Source: Clostridium algidicarnis DSM 15099
Lineage (GTDB): Bacteria; Bacillota; Clostridia; Clostridiales; Clostridiaceae
Length of the DNA: 64,000 bases
Reading direction: 5' to 3'
Assembly: GCF_002934235.1 (NCBI RefSeq)
Contig: NZ_PTIS01000001.1
Location: 248,001-312,000, forward strand
In this document: piece after piece, positions 28,439 through 38,562 of the stretch
Layout: each line of letters starts with the position of its first letter
Position numbering within the stretch: position 1 is the stretch's first letter
Notes under the pieces: model-generated
What the model was told of the DNA's origin: nothing
The model's database searches: none
What the model saw: the letters and a program-made list of their open reading frames with translations, nothing else
Position numbers and translations under genes: made by a program

Positions 28439-31078
28439 ATGAAATATATGAGTTTGAATGAGTTAAGAGAAACGTATTTGAAGTTTTTTGAGGCTAAAAA
28501 CCATTTAGTAATAGAAAGTTTTCCACTAGTTCCAAAAGAAGATAAGAGCTTATTACTTATAAATGCAGGTATGGCGCCATTAAAACCTTATTTTACAGGA
28601 ATTAAAACTCCTCCAAGTAAAAGGGTAACAACCTGTCAAAAGTGTATTAGAACAGGAGATATAGACAATGTAGGTAAGACATCAAGGCATGCTACTTTTT
28701 TTGAGATGTTAGGTAACTTTTCCTTCGGGGATTACTTTAAAGATGAAATAATACCATGGTCTTGGGAGTTTGTTACTAAGGTTTTAGATATACCAAAAGA
28801 TAAATTATATGTAACTATTTATTTAGAAGATGATGAAGCTTTTGATATCTGGGTAAATAAAACAGATATAGATTCAAGCCGAATATTTAGATTAGGAAAA
28901 GAAGATAATTTCTGGGAGATAGGCCAAGGACCTTGTGGACCATCTTCAGAGATACATTTTGATAGAGGCGAAGGTGAAATAAAAACTAATGAGGATTTTA
29001 TTAAGGCTTCAGAAAATGATAGAATAGTGGAATTCTGGAATCTTGTATTTACTCAATTTAATAAAGATGAAAATGGCGTATATAATAAGTTAGACCATCC
29101 TAATATTGATACAGGTATGGGACTTGAAAGAATCGCTACAATTATGCAAGAAACAGAAAGTATATTTGAAATTGATAGTATAAAGGATATATTATTGGAA
29201 GTAGCAAAGATATCAAAAGTTACTTATGGAAAAGATAAAAACATGGATATATCCTTAAGAATAGTTGCAGATCATGCTAAAAGTGTGGCTTTTTTAATAG
29301 CAGACGGCGTTCTACCTTCTAATGAAGGTAGAGGTTATGTATTAAGAAGACTTCTTAGAAGAGCTGCAAGACATGGAAGACTTTTAGGGATAAAAAGAAC
29401 ATTTATTAATGATATAGTTGAAAAGGTAATAGAAAATTATGGCGGAGCATATAAAGAATTAATAGATAAAAAAGATTATATAAATAAGGTCATACTACTA
29501 GAAGAAGAAAGATTTAATGAAACAATTGATGCTGGTATAGACATATTAAAAGAATATATAGAAGAATTCCAAAAGGAAGGCAAAGCTTCTTTAGAAGGAA
29601 TTAAGGCTTTTAAACTTTATGATACCTTTGGATTTCCATTAGAATTAACTGAAGAAATATTGAATGAAAAAGGTCTAACGGTAGATACAGAAGGGTTCAA
29701 TAAAGAAATGGAGCTTCAAAGAAAAAGGGCAAGAGGGGCTAGAAATGAAACAAACTATATGGGAAGTAATAGTGGTATACTAGAGAATATAGATAAAAAT
29801 TTAACTTCTAATTTTGTAGGATACAAAAGCATTAAAGATTGTTCTAAGGTACTTCTTTTAATAAAGGGAGAAGAAAATGTATCTACTTTAAAAGCTGGAG
29901 AAAGTGGCATTATATTAGTAGAAAGCACACCCTTTTATGCAGAAATGGGTGGCCAGGTAGGAGACCAAGGAATAATTGAAAATAGCTTGTTTAAGGCAGA
30001 GGTTTACGATTGTAAAAAGAACATCTCAGGAAAAATAATGCATTTTGTTAATGTTATTAATGGAGAAGTATCCATAAATGATGAGGTGAAGTTAGTATTA
30101 AATAATAAAAGAAGAAAAGCAATTTGTAGAAACCATACAGCTACTCATTTATTACATGAAGCTTTAAAAAGAGTTTTAGGAGAGCATATTGCACAGTCTG
30201 GATCTTACGTAGATGAGGATAAATTAAGATTTGATTTTACTCATTTTTCAGCAGTTACATCCAAACAAATAAAAGAAGTAGAGATGCTTGTTAATGAAAA
30301 GATAATGGAAGCATTCCCTGTAACTACAGAGGAGATGACTATAGACGAGGCTAAAGATACTGGAGCTATAGCTCTATTTGAAGATAAATATAAAGAAAAT
30401 GTAAGGGTTGTATCTATAGAATCATTTAGTAAAGAACTTTGTGGAGGAACACATGTTAATAATTCTGGAGAAATAGGGCTGTTTAAAATTTTATCTGAAT
30501 CAGGGGTAGCTTCAGGAATAAGAAGAATAGAGGCTATAACTGGATTTAAGTCTATAGACTATCTTGAAAATAAGGAAATGCTAATAAAAGAAAGTTCTTC
30601 AATTTTAAAATGTTCAGAAAAGGATCTTATAGTTAAAATTAACAGTAATATTGAAGAGTTAAAGGATAAAGAAAAAGAAATTTATCAGTTAAAATCTGAA
30701 CTTGCAAAAGGATTAGAAGATGAAATGTTAAGTGATGTAAAAGATGTTCTTGGATTTAAGATAATAACATCGGAGCTTCACAATATGGATTCAAATGAGT
30801 TAAGAGAGATTGCAGATAAATTAAGAAATAAAATTGAAAATAGTTTAGTGGTTCTTGCTAGTAGTAAAGAAAATAAAGTTAGTTTAGTAGCTATGGCATC
30901 AAAGGATGCAGTATCAAAAGGCGTACATTGTGGCAAGATAATAAAGAAAGCTGCAACTATAGCTGGCGGAGGCGGAGGCGGTAGGCCTGATATGGCAGAA
31001 GCCGGTGGTAAGAATACTGAAAAAATTAAAGAAGCCTTAGAAAGTGTAGAAGAAACACTTAAAGAATTAATAAAATAA
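28439..31078 (+). CDS. alaS: Alanyl-tRNA synthetase
   Basis: Class II synthetase that charges tRNA-Ala. The product is 879 residues. Seen: aminoacylation core with [16 protein letters not shown] and [12 protein letters not shown]; editing domain with the zinc motif HTATHLLH and CGGTHV; C-terminal C-Ala domain with the Gly-rich [19 protein letters not shown] 28439 is 9 nt after AGGAGG; nearby in-frame ATGs at 28433 and 28448 are alternatives, and the reading from 28397 starts inside the T-box T-run. It is controlled by the T-box leader. Confidence 0.97.
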   Translation: MKYMSLNELRETYLKFFEAKNHLVIESFPLVPKEDKSLLLINAGMAPLKPYFTGIKTPPSKRVTTCQKCIRTGDIDNVGKTSRHATFFEMLGNFSFGDYFKDEIIPWSWEFVTKVLDIPKDKLYVTIYLEDDEAFDIWVNKTDIDSSRIFRLGKEDNFWEIGQGPCGPSSEIHFDRGEGEIKTNEDFIKASENDRIVEFWNLVFTQFNKDENGVYNKLDHPNIDTGMGLERIATIMQETESIFEIDSIKDILLEVAKISKVTYGKDKNMDISLRIVADHAKSVAFLIADGVLPSNEGRGYVLRRLLRRAARHGRLLGIKRTFINDIVEKVIENYGGAYKELIDKKDYINKVILLEEERFNETIDAGIDILKEYIEEFQKEGKASLEGIKAFKLYDTFGFPLELTEEILNEKGLTVDTEGFNKEMELQRKRARGARNETNYMGSNSGILENIDKNLTSNFVGYKSIKDCSKVLLLIKGEENVSTLKAGESGIILVESTPFYAEMGGQVGDQGIIENSLFKAEVYDCKKNISGKIMHFVNVINGEVSINDEVKLVLNNKRRKAICRNHTATHLLHEALKRVLGEHIAQSGSYVDEDKLRFDFTHFSAVTSKQIKEVEMLVNEKIMEAFPVTTEEMTIDEAKDTGAIALFEDKYKENVRVVSIESFSKELCGGTHVNNSGEIGLFKILSESGVASGIRRIEAITGFKSIDYLENKEMLIKESSSILKCSEKDLIVKINSNIEELKDKEKEIYQLKSELAKGLEDEMLSDVKDVLGFKIITSELHNMDSNELREIADKLRNKIENSLVVLASSKENKVSLVAMASKDAVSKGVHCGKIIKKAATIAGGGGGGRPDMAEAGGKNTEKIKEALESVEETLKELIK

Positions 31079-31153
31079 AATTATTTTGAATTGTAAATAT
31101 ATATAAACTTGTTACAAAAAGTTTATTATATTTCAAACTCATAATTTATATAG

Positions 31154-31182
31154 TGTACAATTTTGGTATTTTGATTTATAAT
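31154..31182 (+). promoter_or_regulatory. Probable promoter of the ireB unit
   Basis: TGTACA (31154-31159), a 17-nt spacer and TATAAT (31177-31182). It would give a leader of about 134 nt before ireB. Confidence 0.5.
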
Positions 31183-31212
31183 ATAAATATGAGCATCGAG
31201 GATTTGAATAAG

Positions 31213-31322
31213 TGTAGATGTAAAGATAAATAATATAGATGGAGATATCATTCTTACATTTAATTCATAATGTGTAAGGGGGTGAAGCTGCTCTAAACTT
31301 TTAGTTTTTTTGCAGCAAAAAT
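31213..31322 (+). promoter_or_regulatory. Structured ireB leader: two alternative stems and an SD-to-start hairpin
   Basis: ATGTAA (31218-31223) can pair with TTACAT (31254-31259). The same strand segment CTTACATT (31253-31260) can instead pair with AATG/TAAG at 31269-31278, next to the SD AAGGGGGTG (31276-31284). Between SD and start codon lies a hairpin: GCTGC (31287-31291) with GCAGC (31312-31316), inner stem AAACT/AGTTT and a T-run. The SD is 38 nt from the ATG in linear sequence but about 10 nt if the hairpin forms. Confidence 0.5.
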
Positions 31323-31577
31323 ATGAGTAATAATGAAAATACTATGCAGTTTGATTTTGATAGAGATAAACAGGCTTTAACTAAAAAGATCCTTACAGAG
31401 GTTTTTGATTCTTTGCAAGAAAAGGGATATAATCCTGTAAATCAATTAGTAGGCTATTTAATTTCTGGAGATCCAACTTATATAACAAATTATAATGGTG
31501 CGAGGGCTTTAGTAAGAAAGCTTGAAAGAGATGAAATACTTGAAGAAGTTTTAAAATCTTATTTAGGTATAAAATAA
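31323..31577 (+). CDS. ireB: IreB family regulatory phosphoprotein
   Basis: An 84-residue protein of the DUF965/IreB family: [34 protein letters not shown] and [15 protein letters not shown] are conserved. In Enterococcus IreB is a substrate of the Ser/Thr kinase IreK and influences cephalosporin resistance. ATG 31323 is the only possible start after the in-frame stop at 31302, although no SD lies at the usual distance (see leader). The order ireB-ruvX-DUF1292 matches B. subtilis yrzL-yrrK-yrzB. Confidence 0.94.
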   Translation: MSNNENTMQFDFDRDKQALTKKILTEVFDSLQEKGYNPVNQLVGYLISGDPTYITNYNGARALVRKLERDEILEEVLKSYLGIK

Positions 31578-31606
31578 TAAGTGCCCTTTGGGGCACTTAT
31601 TATTTT
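31576..31606 (+). terminator. Terminator-like hairpin between ireB and ruvX
   Basis: Perfect 11-bp stem AATAAGTGCCC with its complement, loop TTTG, then ATTTTA. The stop codon of ireB overlaps the 5' arm. ruvX follows in 24 nt without a clear promoter, so termination is probably partial. Confidence 0.75.
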
Positions 31607-31629
31607 AATATTTTAAAAGGGGACAATTT

Positions 31630-32043
31630 ATGCGGATATTAGGACTTGATATGGGAACTAAAACTATTGGGGTGGCTATAAGTGACCCTCTAGGTTATAC
31701 GGCCCAAGGTATCACTACTATTAGAAGAAAGAACAAAAAAAGTGACTTAGAAGAGCTTAGGACAATATGTGAAGAATATGGAGTAGAAACTATTGTGGTT
31801 GGTCTACCTAAAAATATGAATGGAAGCATAGGACCTCAAGGAGAAAGCATTTTAAGCTTTACAGAACATATAAAAAAAGCTTTAAATTTACCTATAGAAA
31901 TGTGGGATGAGAGACTTACGACTGTTGCTGCTGAAAAGGCAATGCTAGAGGCGGACCTTTCAAGGTCAAAGAGAAAGAAAATAATAGATAAAGTTGCAGC
32001 TACATATATACTTCAAGGTTACTTAGATAGAATCTCTAAGTAA
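31630..32043 (+). CDS. ruvX: RuvX/YqgF Holliday-junction resolvase-like nuclease
   Basis: A 137-residue RNase H-fold nuclease; the family is linked to pre-16S rRNA processing in E. coli and Holliday-junction cleavage in vitro. Acidic residues of the active site are visible: [16 protein letters not shown] (Asp near residue 6), [11 protein letters not shown] with the second acidic strand before it, and [14 protein letters not shown] 31630 follows AAAAGGGGAC. It lies in the conserved ireB-ruvX-DUF1292 cluster. Confidence 0.94.
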   Translation: MRILGLDMGTKTIGVAISDPLGYTAQGITTIRRKNKKSDLEELRTICEEYGVETIVVGLPKNMNGSIGPQGESILSFTEHIKKALNLPIEMWDERLTTVAAEKAMLEADLSRSKRKKIIDKVAATYILQGYLDRISK

Positions 32044-32099
32044 AACTTGATAAAAATAGATGTAACTTTTAAAATGATATTAATAAGGGAGAGAATAAA

Positions 32100-32363
32100 G
32101 TGGAAGAAAATACAGATACAGTAGTTCTTAAGGACGAAGAGGGAAATGAAATTGAATTTGAAATAATTACAAAGTTTGATATAGAGGAAAATGAATATTT
32201 AATAGTGGCTTCTATGCAGGAAAGTGAAACTGATGCAATTGCTTTGAAGATATTAAAGGATAGTGAAGGAAATGACATTTTAGTTACTGTAGACGATGAT
32301 GAAGAATTTGAAATAGTAGCTGAAGCCTATAGTGCAATTTTCTCAGAGGATCAGCTTAATTAA
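32100..32363 (+). CDS. DUF1292 protein (YrzB-like)
   Basis: An 87-residue acidic protein with the DUF1292 pattern: VLKDEEGNEIEFEII, NEYLIVAS, EFEIVAEAY. No catalytic residues are apparent and the role is unknown. GTG 32100 is the start, with AAGGGAGAG upstream. It is always found near ruvX and ireB in Firmicutes, as here. Confidence 0.88.
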   Translation: MEENTDTVVLKDEEGNEIEFEIITKFDIEENEYLIVASMQESETDAIALKILKDSEGNDILVTVDDDEEFEIVAEAYSAIFSEDQLN

Positions 32364-32382
32364 TTGGTGAAATGGGGTATTT

Positions 32383-32850
32383 ATGATGTCAATTTTAACA
32401 TCAGCACAAATTAATAAATTAAAAGAAGATCTAAAAGGAAGAGGATATAAGCTAACTCCTCAAAGAAGGGCTATAGTAGATACTATAATCGACAATGAAG
32501 GAAGTCATTTAACCGTTGAAGAAATTTATGATGAGGTTAAAAAGATATGTCCTGAGATTGGCTTGGCTACAGTATATAGAACTATAGTTTTACTTGAGGA
32601 GCTTGGTATAATATATAAGTTAGATTTAAATGACGGATGTAGCAGATATGAGTTAGTTCATGAGGATGAAACTCATAGACATCATCATTTGATATGTAAT
32701 AACTGTGGAAAAGTAATAGAAGTTCAAGGGGATCTTTTAGAATCCTTAGAAGAAAAAATTGAAAAAGGATACAAATTTAAAATCAAAGACCACAGTGTAA
32801 AGTTTTTTGGTATTTGCGAAGAATGCTATAAAAAGGATCATAAAGACTAG
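32383..32850 (+). CDS. Fur family transcriptional regulator
   Basis: A metal-dependent repressor of the Fur/PerR/Zur family. The product is 155 residues: an N-terminal winged helix (RGYKLTPQRRAIVDTI and EIGLATVYRTIVLLEELG) and a dimer domain with the His-rich motif ETHRHHHLICNNCGK and a second CxxC (CEECYK), the structural zinc site. Iron, peroxide or zinc sensing cannot be told apart from this. The start may be ATG 32383 or 32386; GGGG is 5-8 nt upstream. It lies 19 nt after the DUF1292 gene. Confidence 0.92.
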   Translation: MMSILTSAQINKLKEDLKGRGYKLTPQRRAIVDTIIDNEGSHLTVEEIYDEVKKICPEIGLATVYRTIVLLEELGIIYKLDLNDGCSRYELVHEDETHRHHHLICNNCGKVIEVQGDLLESLEEKIEKGYKFKIKDHSVKFFGICEECYKKDHKD

Positions 32851-32884
32851 CTGTGGTGTTTAACATAAAAGGAGGAAAGTTGAT

Positions 32885-34552
32885 TTGAAAAAGGAAAAGG
32901 AAAAAGTAAAGATAATTCCTCTTGGCGGAGTCAATGAAATCGGTAAGAATTTGACTGTCATAGAATACAAAGAGGACATTATTGTAATTGACTGCGGGTT
33001 AAAGTTCCCAGATGAGGATATGTTTGGTATAGACATAGTAATACCGGATGTAACATATCTCATAAAAAATAAGGATAAGGTAAGGGGAATCTTCTTGACC
33101 CATGGACACGAAGATCATATAGGTGCACTTCCATATGTGCTTAAACAGTTGAATGTACCTATTTATGGAACTAAGCTTACACTCGGAATAGTAGAAACAA
33201 AACTTAAGGAACATGGTCTTTTAAGCACCACAGAACTAATAAGAGTAAGCCCTAAAGATATAATTAAATTGAAAAGTGTATCTGTAGAGTTTATAAAAAC
33301 TAATCATAGTATAGCTGATTCTGTAGCTATAGCTATCCACACTCCATTAGGAGCTATACTTCATACTGGAGATTTTAAGATAGACTATACACCAATAGAT
33401 GGAGATGTAGCTGATTTATCTAGATTTGCTGAACTTGGAAGAAAAGGTGTATTGCTTATGCTTGCAGATAGTACAAACGTTGAAAGATCAGGATACACTA
33501 TGTCAGAAAGTACAGTTGGAGAAACTTTTAAAAATATTTTTTCCACAGCTAAAGGAAGAATTATTGTTGCTACTTTCGCATCAAATGTTCATAGGATTCA
33601 ACAGATAATAACAGCAGCTTCAAAGTATAATAGAAAAGTAGCTGTTTCAGGTAGAAGCATGGAAAATATAGTTGGTGTAGCTACAGAACTTGGATATCTT
33701 AATTTTGAAAAGGATATACTTATAAATATAGACTCCATAAATAAATATCCAAATGATCAATTGGTTATTATAACTACAGGAAGTCAGGGAGAGCCAATGT
33801 CGGCATTAACTAGAATGGCTGCATCTGAACATAGAAAAGTAAATATTATAGAAGGGGACATGGTAATTATATCAGCAACACCTATCCCTGGAAATGAAAA
33901 ATTAGTGTCTAAAGTTATAAATCAATTATTTAAAAAGGGCGCAGAGGTTATATATGAGGCTTTAGCTGATGTTCATGTTTCAGGTCATGCATGTCAAGAA
34001 GAACTAAAGCTTATGCATACATTAGTTAAACCTAAGTTTTTTATGCCTGTACATGGCGAATATCGTCATTTAAAGCAACACTTTGAACTGGCATTAAAGC
34101 TTGGAACACCAGAGGAAAGAATGTTAATTATGGATATTGGAGATGTAGTAGAAGTTAGTAGAGAAACTATAAGAAAAAATGGAACTGTGCCTTCAGGTCA
34201 AGTATTTGTGGATGGACTTGGTGTAGGAGATGTGGGGAATATCGTATTGAGAGATAGAAAGCATTTATCTCAAGATGGTATTTTAACAGTAGTTATCACT
34301 ATTGAAAAAGAAACAGGCAATGTTATTGCAGGTCCGGATATAATTTCTAGAGGATTTGTATATGTAAGAGAATCTGAAGAACTTATGGAAGAGGCTAGAG
34401 AAGTAGTGAAGAAATCTTTAAAAATATGTGAAGAAAAACATTCTACAGATTGGGCTACCATGAAATCTACAATAAAAGAAGGATTAAGAGTTTTCTTATA
34501 TGAAAAAACAAAAAGAAGACCTATGATACTTCCTATAATAATGGAGATATAG
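32885..34552 (+). CDS. rnj: Ribonuclease J
   Basis: MBL/beta-CASP RNase with 5'-3' exo- and endonuclease activity in mRNA decay and rRNA maturation. The product is 555 residues. Seen: IPLGGVNEIGKNL, the metal motif THGHEDHIGALPY, HTGDFKIDYTP, the beta-CASP region with TTGSQGEPMSALTRMA, and HVSGHA with the C-terminal domain after it. TTG 32885 follows AAAGGAGGAAAG. It closes the ireB-ruvX-DUF1292-fur cluster. Confidence 0.96.
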   Translation: MKKEKEKVKIIPLGGVNEIGKNLTVIEYKEDIIVIDCGLKFPDEDMFGIDIVIPDVTYLIKNKDKVRGIFLTHGHEDHIGALPYVLKQLNVPIYGTKLTLGIVETKLKEHGLLSTTELIRVSPKDIIKLKSVSVEFIKTNHSIADSVAIAIHTPLGAILHTGDFKIDYTPIDGDVADLSRFAELGRKGVLLMLADSTNVERSGYTMSESTVGETFKNIFSTAKGRIIVATFASNVHRIQQIITAASKYNRKVAVSGRSMENIVGVATELGYLNFEKDILINIDSINKYPNDQLVIITTGSQGEPMSALTRMAASEHRKVNIIEGDMVIISATPIPGNEKLVSKVINQLFKKGAEVIYEALADVHVSGHACQEELKLMHTLVKPKFFMPVHGEYRHLKQHFELALKLGTPEERMLIMDIGDVVEVSRETIRKNGTVPSGQVFVDGLGVGDVGNIVLRDRKHLSQDGILTVVITIEKETGNVIAGPDIISRGFVYVRESEELMEEAREVVKKSLKICEEKHSTDWATMKSTIKEGLRVFLYEKTKRRPMILPIIMEI

Positions 34553-34726
34553 TTAAATTATACAAAAAAATAATTTGTAAAAAAACTTTTTATTTTACAT
34601 TAAAGTGCATAAGCATTTAATGTGAAACTAAGTATATAAGCCATTTAATAAGGGCAAAATGAAATACTTGCATAAATTGTATAAATAGAAATTTATCCTA
34701 TATATTAATTATTATTAATTACTAAG

Positions 34727-34808
34727 TTGACATTTCAATAACATAATATTAGAATTAATATGGTTAAGAACAAAATTGGGTACTTTGGCGTATCCAATTT
34801 TGTTTTGT
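34727..34808 (+). promoter_or_regulatory. typA promoter and leader hairpin
   Basis: TTGACA (34727-34732), a 17-nt spacer and TAGAAT (34750-34755). About 8 nt after the expected start is a 15-bp hairpin (34769-34783 with 34790-34804, loop TTTGGC), then TTTGTG. It could be a 5'-protecting hairpin or a weak attenuator. The rest of the 293-nt gap after rnj holds nothing I recognise. Confidence 0.65.
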
Positions 34809-34845
34809 GTATAAGAATCAAATCTTAAATTTTGGAGGCTAAAAC

Positions 34846-36663
34846 ATGAGTTTATTTATAAGAAGCGATATTAGAAACGTGGCGATTATTGCCCACGTAG
34901 ATCACGGCAAGACTACACTTGTAGATGCTATGCTAAAACAAAGTCATAATTATAGAGCAAATGAAAGAGTAGAAGAGAGGGTTATGGACTCTAATGATCT
35001 AGAAAAAGAGAGAGGAATAACTATCTTATCTAAAAATACAACTGTAACTTATAATGGAGTTAAAATAAATATAGTAGATACACCAGGTCATGCTGATTTT
35101 GGTGGAGAAGTAGAAAGAGTTCTTAAAATGGTAGATAGTGTTCTACTAGTAGTTGACTCATATGAGGGACCTATGCCTCAAACTAAATTTGTTCTAAAAA
35201 AGGCATTAGAACTTGGACTAAACCCAATAGTTGTAGTAAACAAAATAGATAAACCTAATGCAAGACCAGTAGAAGTTATCGATGAAGTTTTTGAACTGTT
35301 CATTGAACTTGGAGCTACTGATGAACAATTAGACTTCCCTATAGTTTATGCATCAGCTAAAGGAAATTATGCTAGATTAGATCCAGAAGATGGAAATATG
35401 GATATGATACCTTTGCTTGATATGGTAATTAAAAGAGTAAAAGCACCAGAAGGATATATAGATAAGCCTCTTCAATTGCTTATAACAACTATAGATTCTA
35501 ATGAATATGTAGGTAGAATTGCCATAGGAAAGGTACAAAGAGGAGTTATAAAGAAAAACGAAAATGTTGTTTTAATGTCTAGAACAGGAGAAAATAAGAA
35601 TGCAAAAATATCTAACCTTTATGTATATAATGGAACTGCAAGAGAAGATGTAGAAGAAGCTAAACTTGGAGATATTGTAGCATTAAGTGGAATAGAAGGC
35701 GTTAATATAGGTGACACTATAGCAGATGCTACTGAACCAGAAGCTGTTCCATTTGTTGATATTGATGAGCCAACCTTAAGTATGAATTTTATGGTTAATG
35801 ACTCACCTTTCGCAGGTAAAGATGGAGAATATGTTACATCAAGACACTTAAGAGATAGATTTGTAAAAGAACTTGAAACTAACGTAAGTATGAGAATAGA
35901 AGAAATTTCTCCAGATTGTTTCAAAATTAATGGAAGAGGAGAACTTCATTTATCCATATTAATTGAAACTATGAGAAGAGAAGGATATGAATTCCAAGTG
36001 TCAAAGCCTTCTGTTATATATAGAGAAATAAATGGTAGAAAGTACGAGCCAATAGAAAGATTAACTATAGATGTACCAGAAGAATTCATGGGAGTAATCA
36101 TGGAAAAATTAGGACCTAGAAAAGCAGAAATGGTTAATATGACTTCAGCTATAAACAGTTATGCAAGATTAGAATTTTTAATTCCAGCAAGAGGACTTAT
36201 TGGATTTAGAAATGAATTCATGACAGACACTAAAGGAAACGGAATAATGAACCACATATTTGAATCATATGAACCTTATAAAGGTGATATTCCTGAAAGA
36301 AAAAGAGGATCATTAGTAGTATTTGAAGATGGAATAGCTATAACTTACGGATTATATAATGCTCAAGAAAGAGGTAGCTTATTTATATCACCAGGTACAG
36401 AGGTTTATCATGGAATGATAGCTGGAGAATGTTCAAGAGGAGAAGATATTGAAGTAAATGTATGCAAGAAAAAGCATTTATCAAATACTAGATCTTCAGG
36501 AGCAGATGACTCTTTAAAATTAACACCTATAAGCCCAATGTCACTTGAACAGTGTCTGGAGTTTATAACTAGTGATGAATTAGTAGAAGTAACACCAAAA
36601 ACTATTAGAATGAGAAAAAGAATTTTAGATAGTAACGAAAGAAAAAGAAAAAGCAGAGCTTAA
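34846..36663 (+). CDS. typA: Ribosome-associated GTPase TypA/BipA
   Basis: Translational GTPase related to EF-G that helps ribosome assembly and stress adaptation. The product is 605 residues. Seen: G1 AHVDHGKTTLVDAML, switch region RGITILSKNT, G3 DTPGHADFGGEVERV, G4 NKIDKPNARP; then domain II, EF-G-like domains III and V, and the BipA-specific C-terminal domain ending in a basic tail. ATG 34846 follows GGAGG. The gene is monocistronic or leads into trmR 22 nt downstream. Confidence 0.97.
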   Translation: MSLFIRSDIRNVAIIAHVDHGKTTLVDAMLKQSHNYRANERVEERVMDSNDLEKERGITILSKNTTVTYNGVKINIVDTPGHADFGGEVERVLKMVDSVLLVVDSYEGPMPQTKFVLKKALELGLNPIVVVNKIDKPNARPVEVIDEVFELFIELGATDEQLDFPIVYASAKGNYARLDPEDGNMDMIPLLDMVIKRVKAPEGYIDKPLQLLITTIDSNEYVGRIAIGKVQRGVIKKNENVVLMSRTGENKNAKISNLYVYNGTAREDVEEAKLGDIVALSGIEGVNIGDTIADATEPEAVPFVDIDEPTLSMNFMVNDSPFAGKDGEYVTSRHLRDRFVKELETNVSMRIEEISPDCFKINGRGELHLSILIETMRREGYEFQVSKPSVIYREINGRKYEPIERLTIDVPEEFMGVIMEKLGPRKAEMVNMTSAINSYARLEFLIPARGLIGFRNEFMTDTKGNGIMNHIFESYEPYKGDIPERKRGSLVVFEDGIAITYGLYNAQERGSLFISPGTEVYHGMIAGECSRGEDIEVNVCKKKHLSNTRSSGADDSLKLTPISPMSLEQCLEFITSDELVEVTPKTIRMRKRILDSNERKRKSRA

Positions 36664-36685
36664 ATAATTAATTTAGGAGGATAAA

Positions 36686-37336
36686 ATGGGTGGTGTAACT
36701 TTTGACTACATGGAAAAGTATTTAAGAGGGCTAATACCTGACCACCAGGGCATGCTAAAAGAGTTAGAAGAATATTCAATAGATAACAAAGTTCCAATAG
36801 TTCAAAAAGAAACAGGAAGGTTTTTAGAACTGATGGTAGATTTAACAAAACCTAAACGTATATTAGAACTTGGTACAGCTATTGGATATTCATCTATCTT
36901 AATGAGCGTTGCTTCAAAAAGAAATAGTAAGATTACTACTATTGAAAGAGACAAAGAAATGGTGGGAAAGGCTACAGTAAACATACATAAATATGGATTC
37001 GAGGATGATATAGAAATATTAGAAGGTGATTGCCTAGAAATAATTGAATCTATAGAAGATAAGTTTGATATTATATTTATGGATGCTGGAAAAGGTCATT
37101 ATAATCACTTTTTGCCACACTGCTTAAGGCTTCTTAATAAGGATGGAATAATAATAGCGGATAATGTACTTTTTAGAGGAATGGTTCCATCTGATGAATT
37201 AGTAAAAAGAAGAAAAATAACTATAGTAAAAAGAATGAGAACCTATCTTGAACTAGTTTCAAAAGATGAGGAACTTATTACATCTGTCATACCTATGGGG
37301 GACGGAATAGCAGTTACAAAAAGGAGGGGAATATGA
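36686..37336 (+). CDS. trmR: tRNA 5-hydroxyuridine methyltransferase (TrmR-like O-methyltransferase)
   Basis: SAM-dependent O-methyltransferase. The product is 216 residues with LELGTAIGYSSILMS (SAM motif I), TTIERDKE and IIFMDAGKGHY. B. subtilis TrmR (YrrM) methylates 5-hydroxyuridine at position 34 of tRNAs, and its gene lies next to the U32 hydroxylation genes and udk, the same order as here; that context is the main reason for the name. ATG 36686 follows AGGAGG. Its stop overlaps the start of the next gene. Confidence 0.85.
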   Translation: MGGVTFDYMEKYLRGLIPDHQGMLKELEEYSIDNKVPIVQKETGRFLELMVDLTKPKRILELGTAIGYSSILMSVASKRNSKITTIERDKEMVGKATVNIHKYGFEDDIEILEGDCLEIIESIEDKFDIIFMDAGKGHYNHFLPHCLRLLNKDGIIIADNVLFRGMVPSDELVKRRKITIVKRMRTYLELVSKDEELITSVIPMGDGIAVTKRRGI

Positions 37337-38562
37337 TGAGAAAACCAGAGATATTAGCTCCAGCAGGAAGCCTTGAAAAGTTAATTACGGCCATTGATTT
37401 TGGTGCAGATGCAGTTTATTTAGGTGGTAGCAAATTAAATCTTAGAGCTTTTGCCGATAACTTCACTACAGAGGATATAGAGCTTGGAGTTAAGTATGCT
37501 CATGATAGAGGAAAGAAAGTATATGTTACCTTAAATGTTTTTCCTCATAATGATGATATTATTGGACTTGAAAATTATCTTAAAGAATTAGAATCTTTGA
37601 GAGTTGATGCATTGATAGTGTCAGACCCTGGAATTATAATGACTGCTAGAGAAGTAGTACCTAACTTAGAACTTCACTTAAGTACTCAAGCTAATAATGT
37701 AAATTGGAAATCAGCTATGTTTTGGCATAGTATAGGGGTCAAAAGAATTGTACTCGCAAGAGAATTATCATTAGTAGAAATTGAAGAAATTAGAAAAAAT
37801 ATACCATCTAGTTGTGAACTTGAAGCGTTTGTACATGGATCTATGTGTATGTCTTATTCTGGAAGATGTCTCTTATCTAATTATATGACAGGAAGAGATG
37901 CGAACAGAGGAGCTTGTGCTCAGCCATGTAGATATAAGTACTACCTTATGGAAGAAAAAAGACCAGGAGAATATTTTCAGGTTATAGAAGATGATAAGGG
38001 AAGCTACATAATGAATTCAAAGGACTTATGCATGATAGAACATATACCAGAACTTGTTAAGAGCGGCATTTACTCCTTCAAAATTGAAGGAAGAATGAAA
38101 AGTTCATACTATGTTGCCGCTGTGGTAAAGGCCTACAGACAAGCTGTAGATGATTATTTCGAAGATCCTAAAAATTATAAAGTTGATCAAAGTCTAATTG
38201 AAATGTTAATGAAAGTTAGTCATAGAGATTATCATACAGGATTTTATTTTGATGAATCTAATAAACAAATATATGAAACATCTTCGTATATAAGAGATTA
38301 TGACATAGTAGGTGTAGTAAAACATTATGATCCACTAACTAATATTGTTACTGTAGAACAACGTAATAAAGTTTTAAAAGGTGATGATCTAGAAGTACTA
38401 AGTCCTTATGGAAATGGTGTTTTGGTATGTGTAAACAATATGACAGATGAATTAAATAATGATATAGATTCTGCTCCAAGGGCCCAAATGATATTTAAAT
38501 TTCATACAACGACTTCATTGAAACCCAAGGATATGCTTATTAAGAGCAAGGGGGCGAAATAA
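37333..38562 (+). CDS. trhP: U32-family tRNA wobble-uridine hydroxylase (TrhP-like)
   Basis: A 409-residue protein of the peptidase U32 family, which in E. coli and B. subtilis (TrhP, formerly YegQ/YrrNO) is needed for 5-hydroxyuridine formation in tRNA, not proteolysis. Seen: [21 protein letters not shown], and the four-Cys Fe-S set in [12 protein letters not shown] and GACAQPCR. B. subtilis has two adjacent copies; only one, resembling the second, is here. ATG 37333 overlaps the trmR stop; ATG 37336 is equally possible, after AAGGAGGGG. The pair would make 5-hydroxyuridine and then methylate it. Confidence 0.88.
   Translation: MMRKPEILAPAGSLEKLITAIDFGADAVYLGGSKLNLRAFADNFTTEDIELGVKYAHDRGKKVYVTLNVFPHNDDIIGLENYLKELESLRVDALIVSDPGIIMTAREVVPNLELHLSTQANNVNWKSAMFWHSIGVKRIVLARELSLVEIEEIRKNIPSSCELEAFVHGSMCMSYSGRCLLSNYMTGRDANRGACAQPCRYKYYLMEEKRPGEYFQVIEDDKGSYIMNSKDLCMIEHIPELVKSGIYSFKIEGRMKSSYYVAAVVKAYRQAVDDYFEDPKNYKVDQSLIEMLMKVSHRDYHTGFYFDESNKQIYETSSYIRDYDIVGVVKHYDPLTNIVTVEQRNKVLKGDDLEVLSPYGNGVLVCVNNMTDELNNDIDSAPRAQMIFKFHTTTSLKPKDMLIKSKGAK

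Noticed and set aside
33426-33608. 60-codon + strand frame inside rnj
   Set aside because: Second frame of a conserved RNase J region; no initiation signal.
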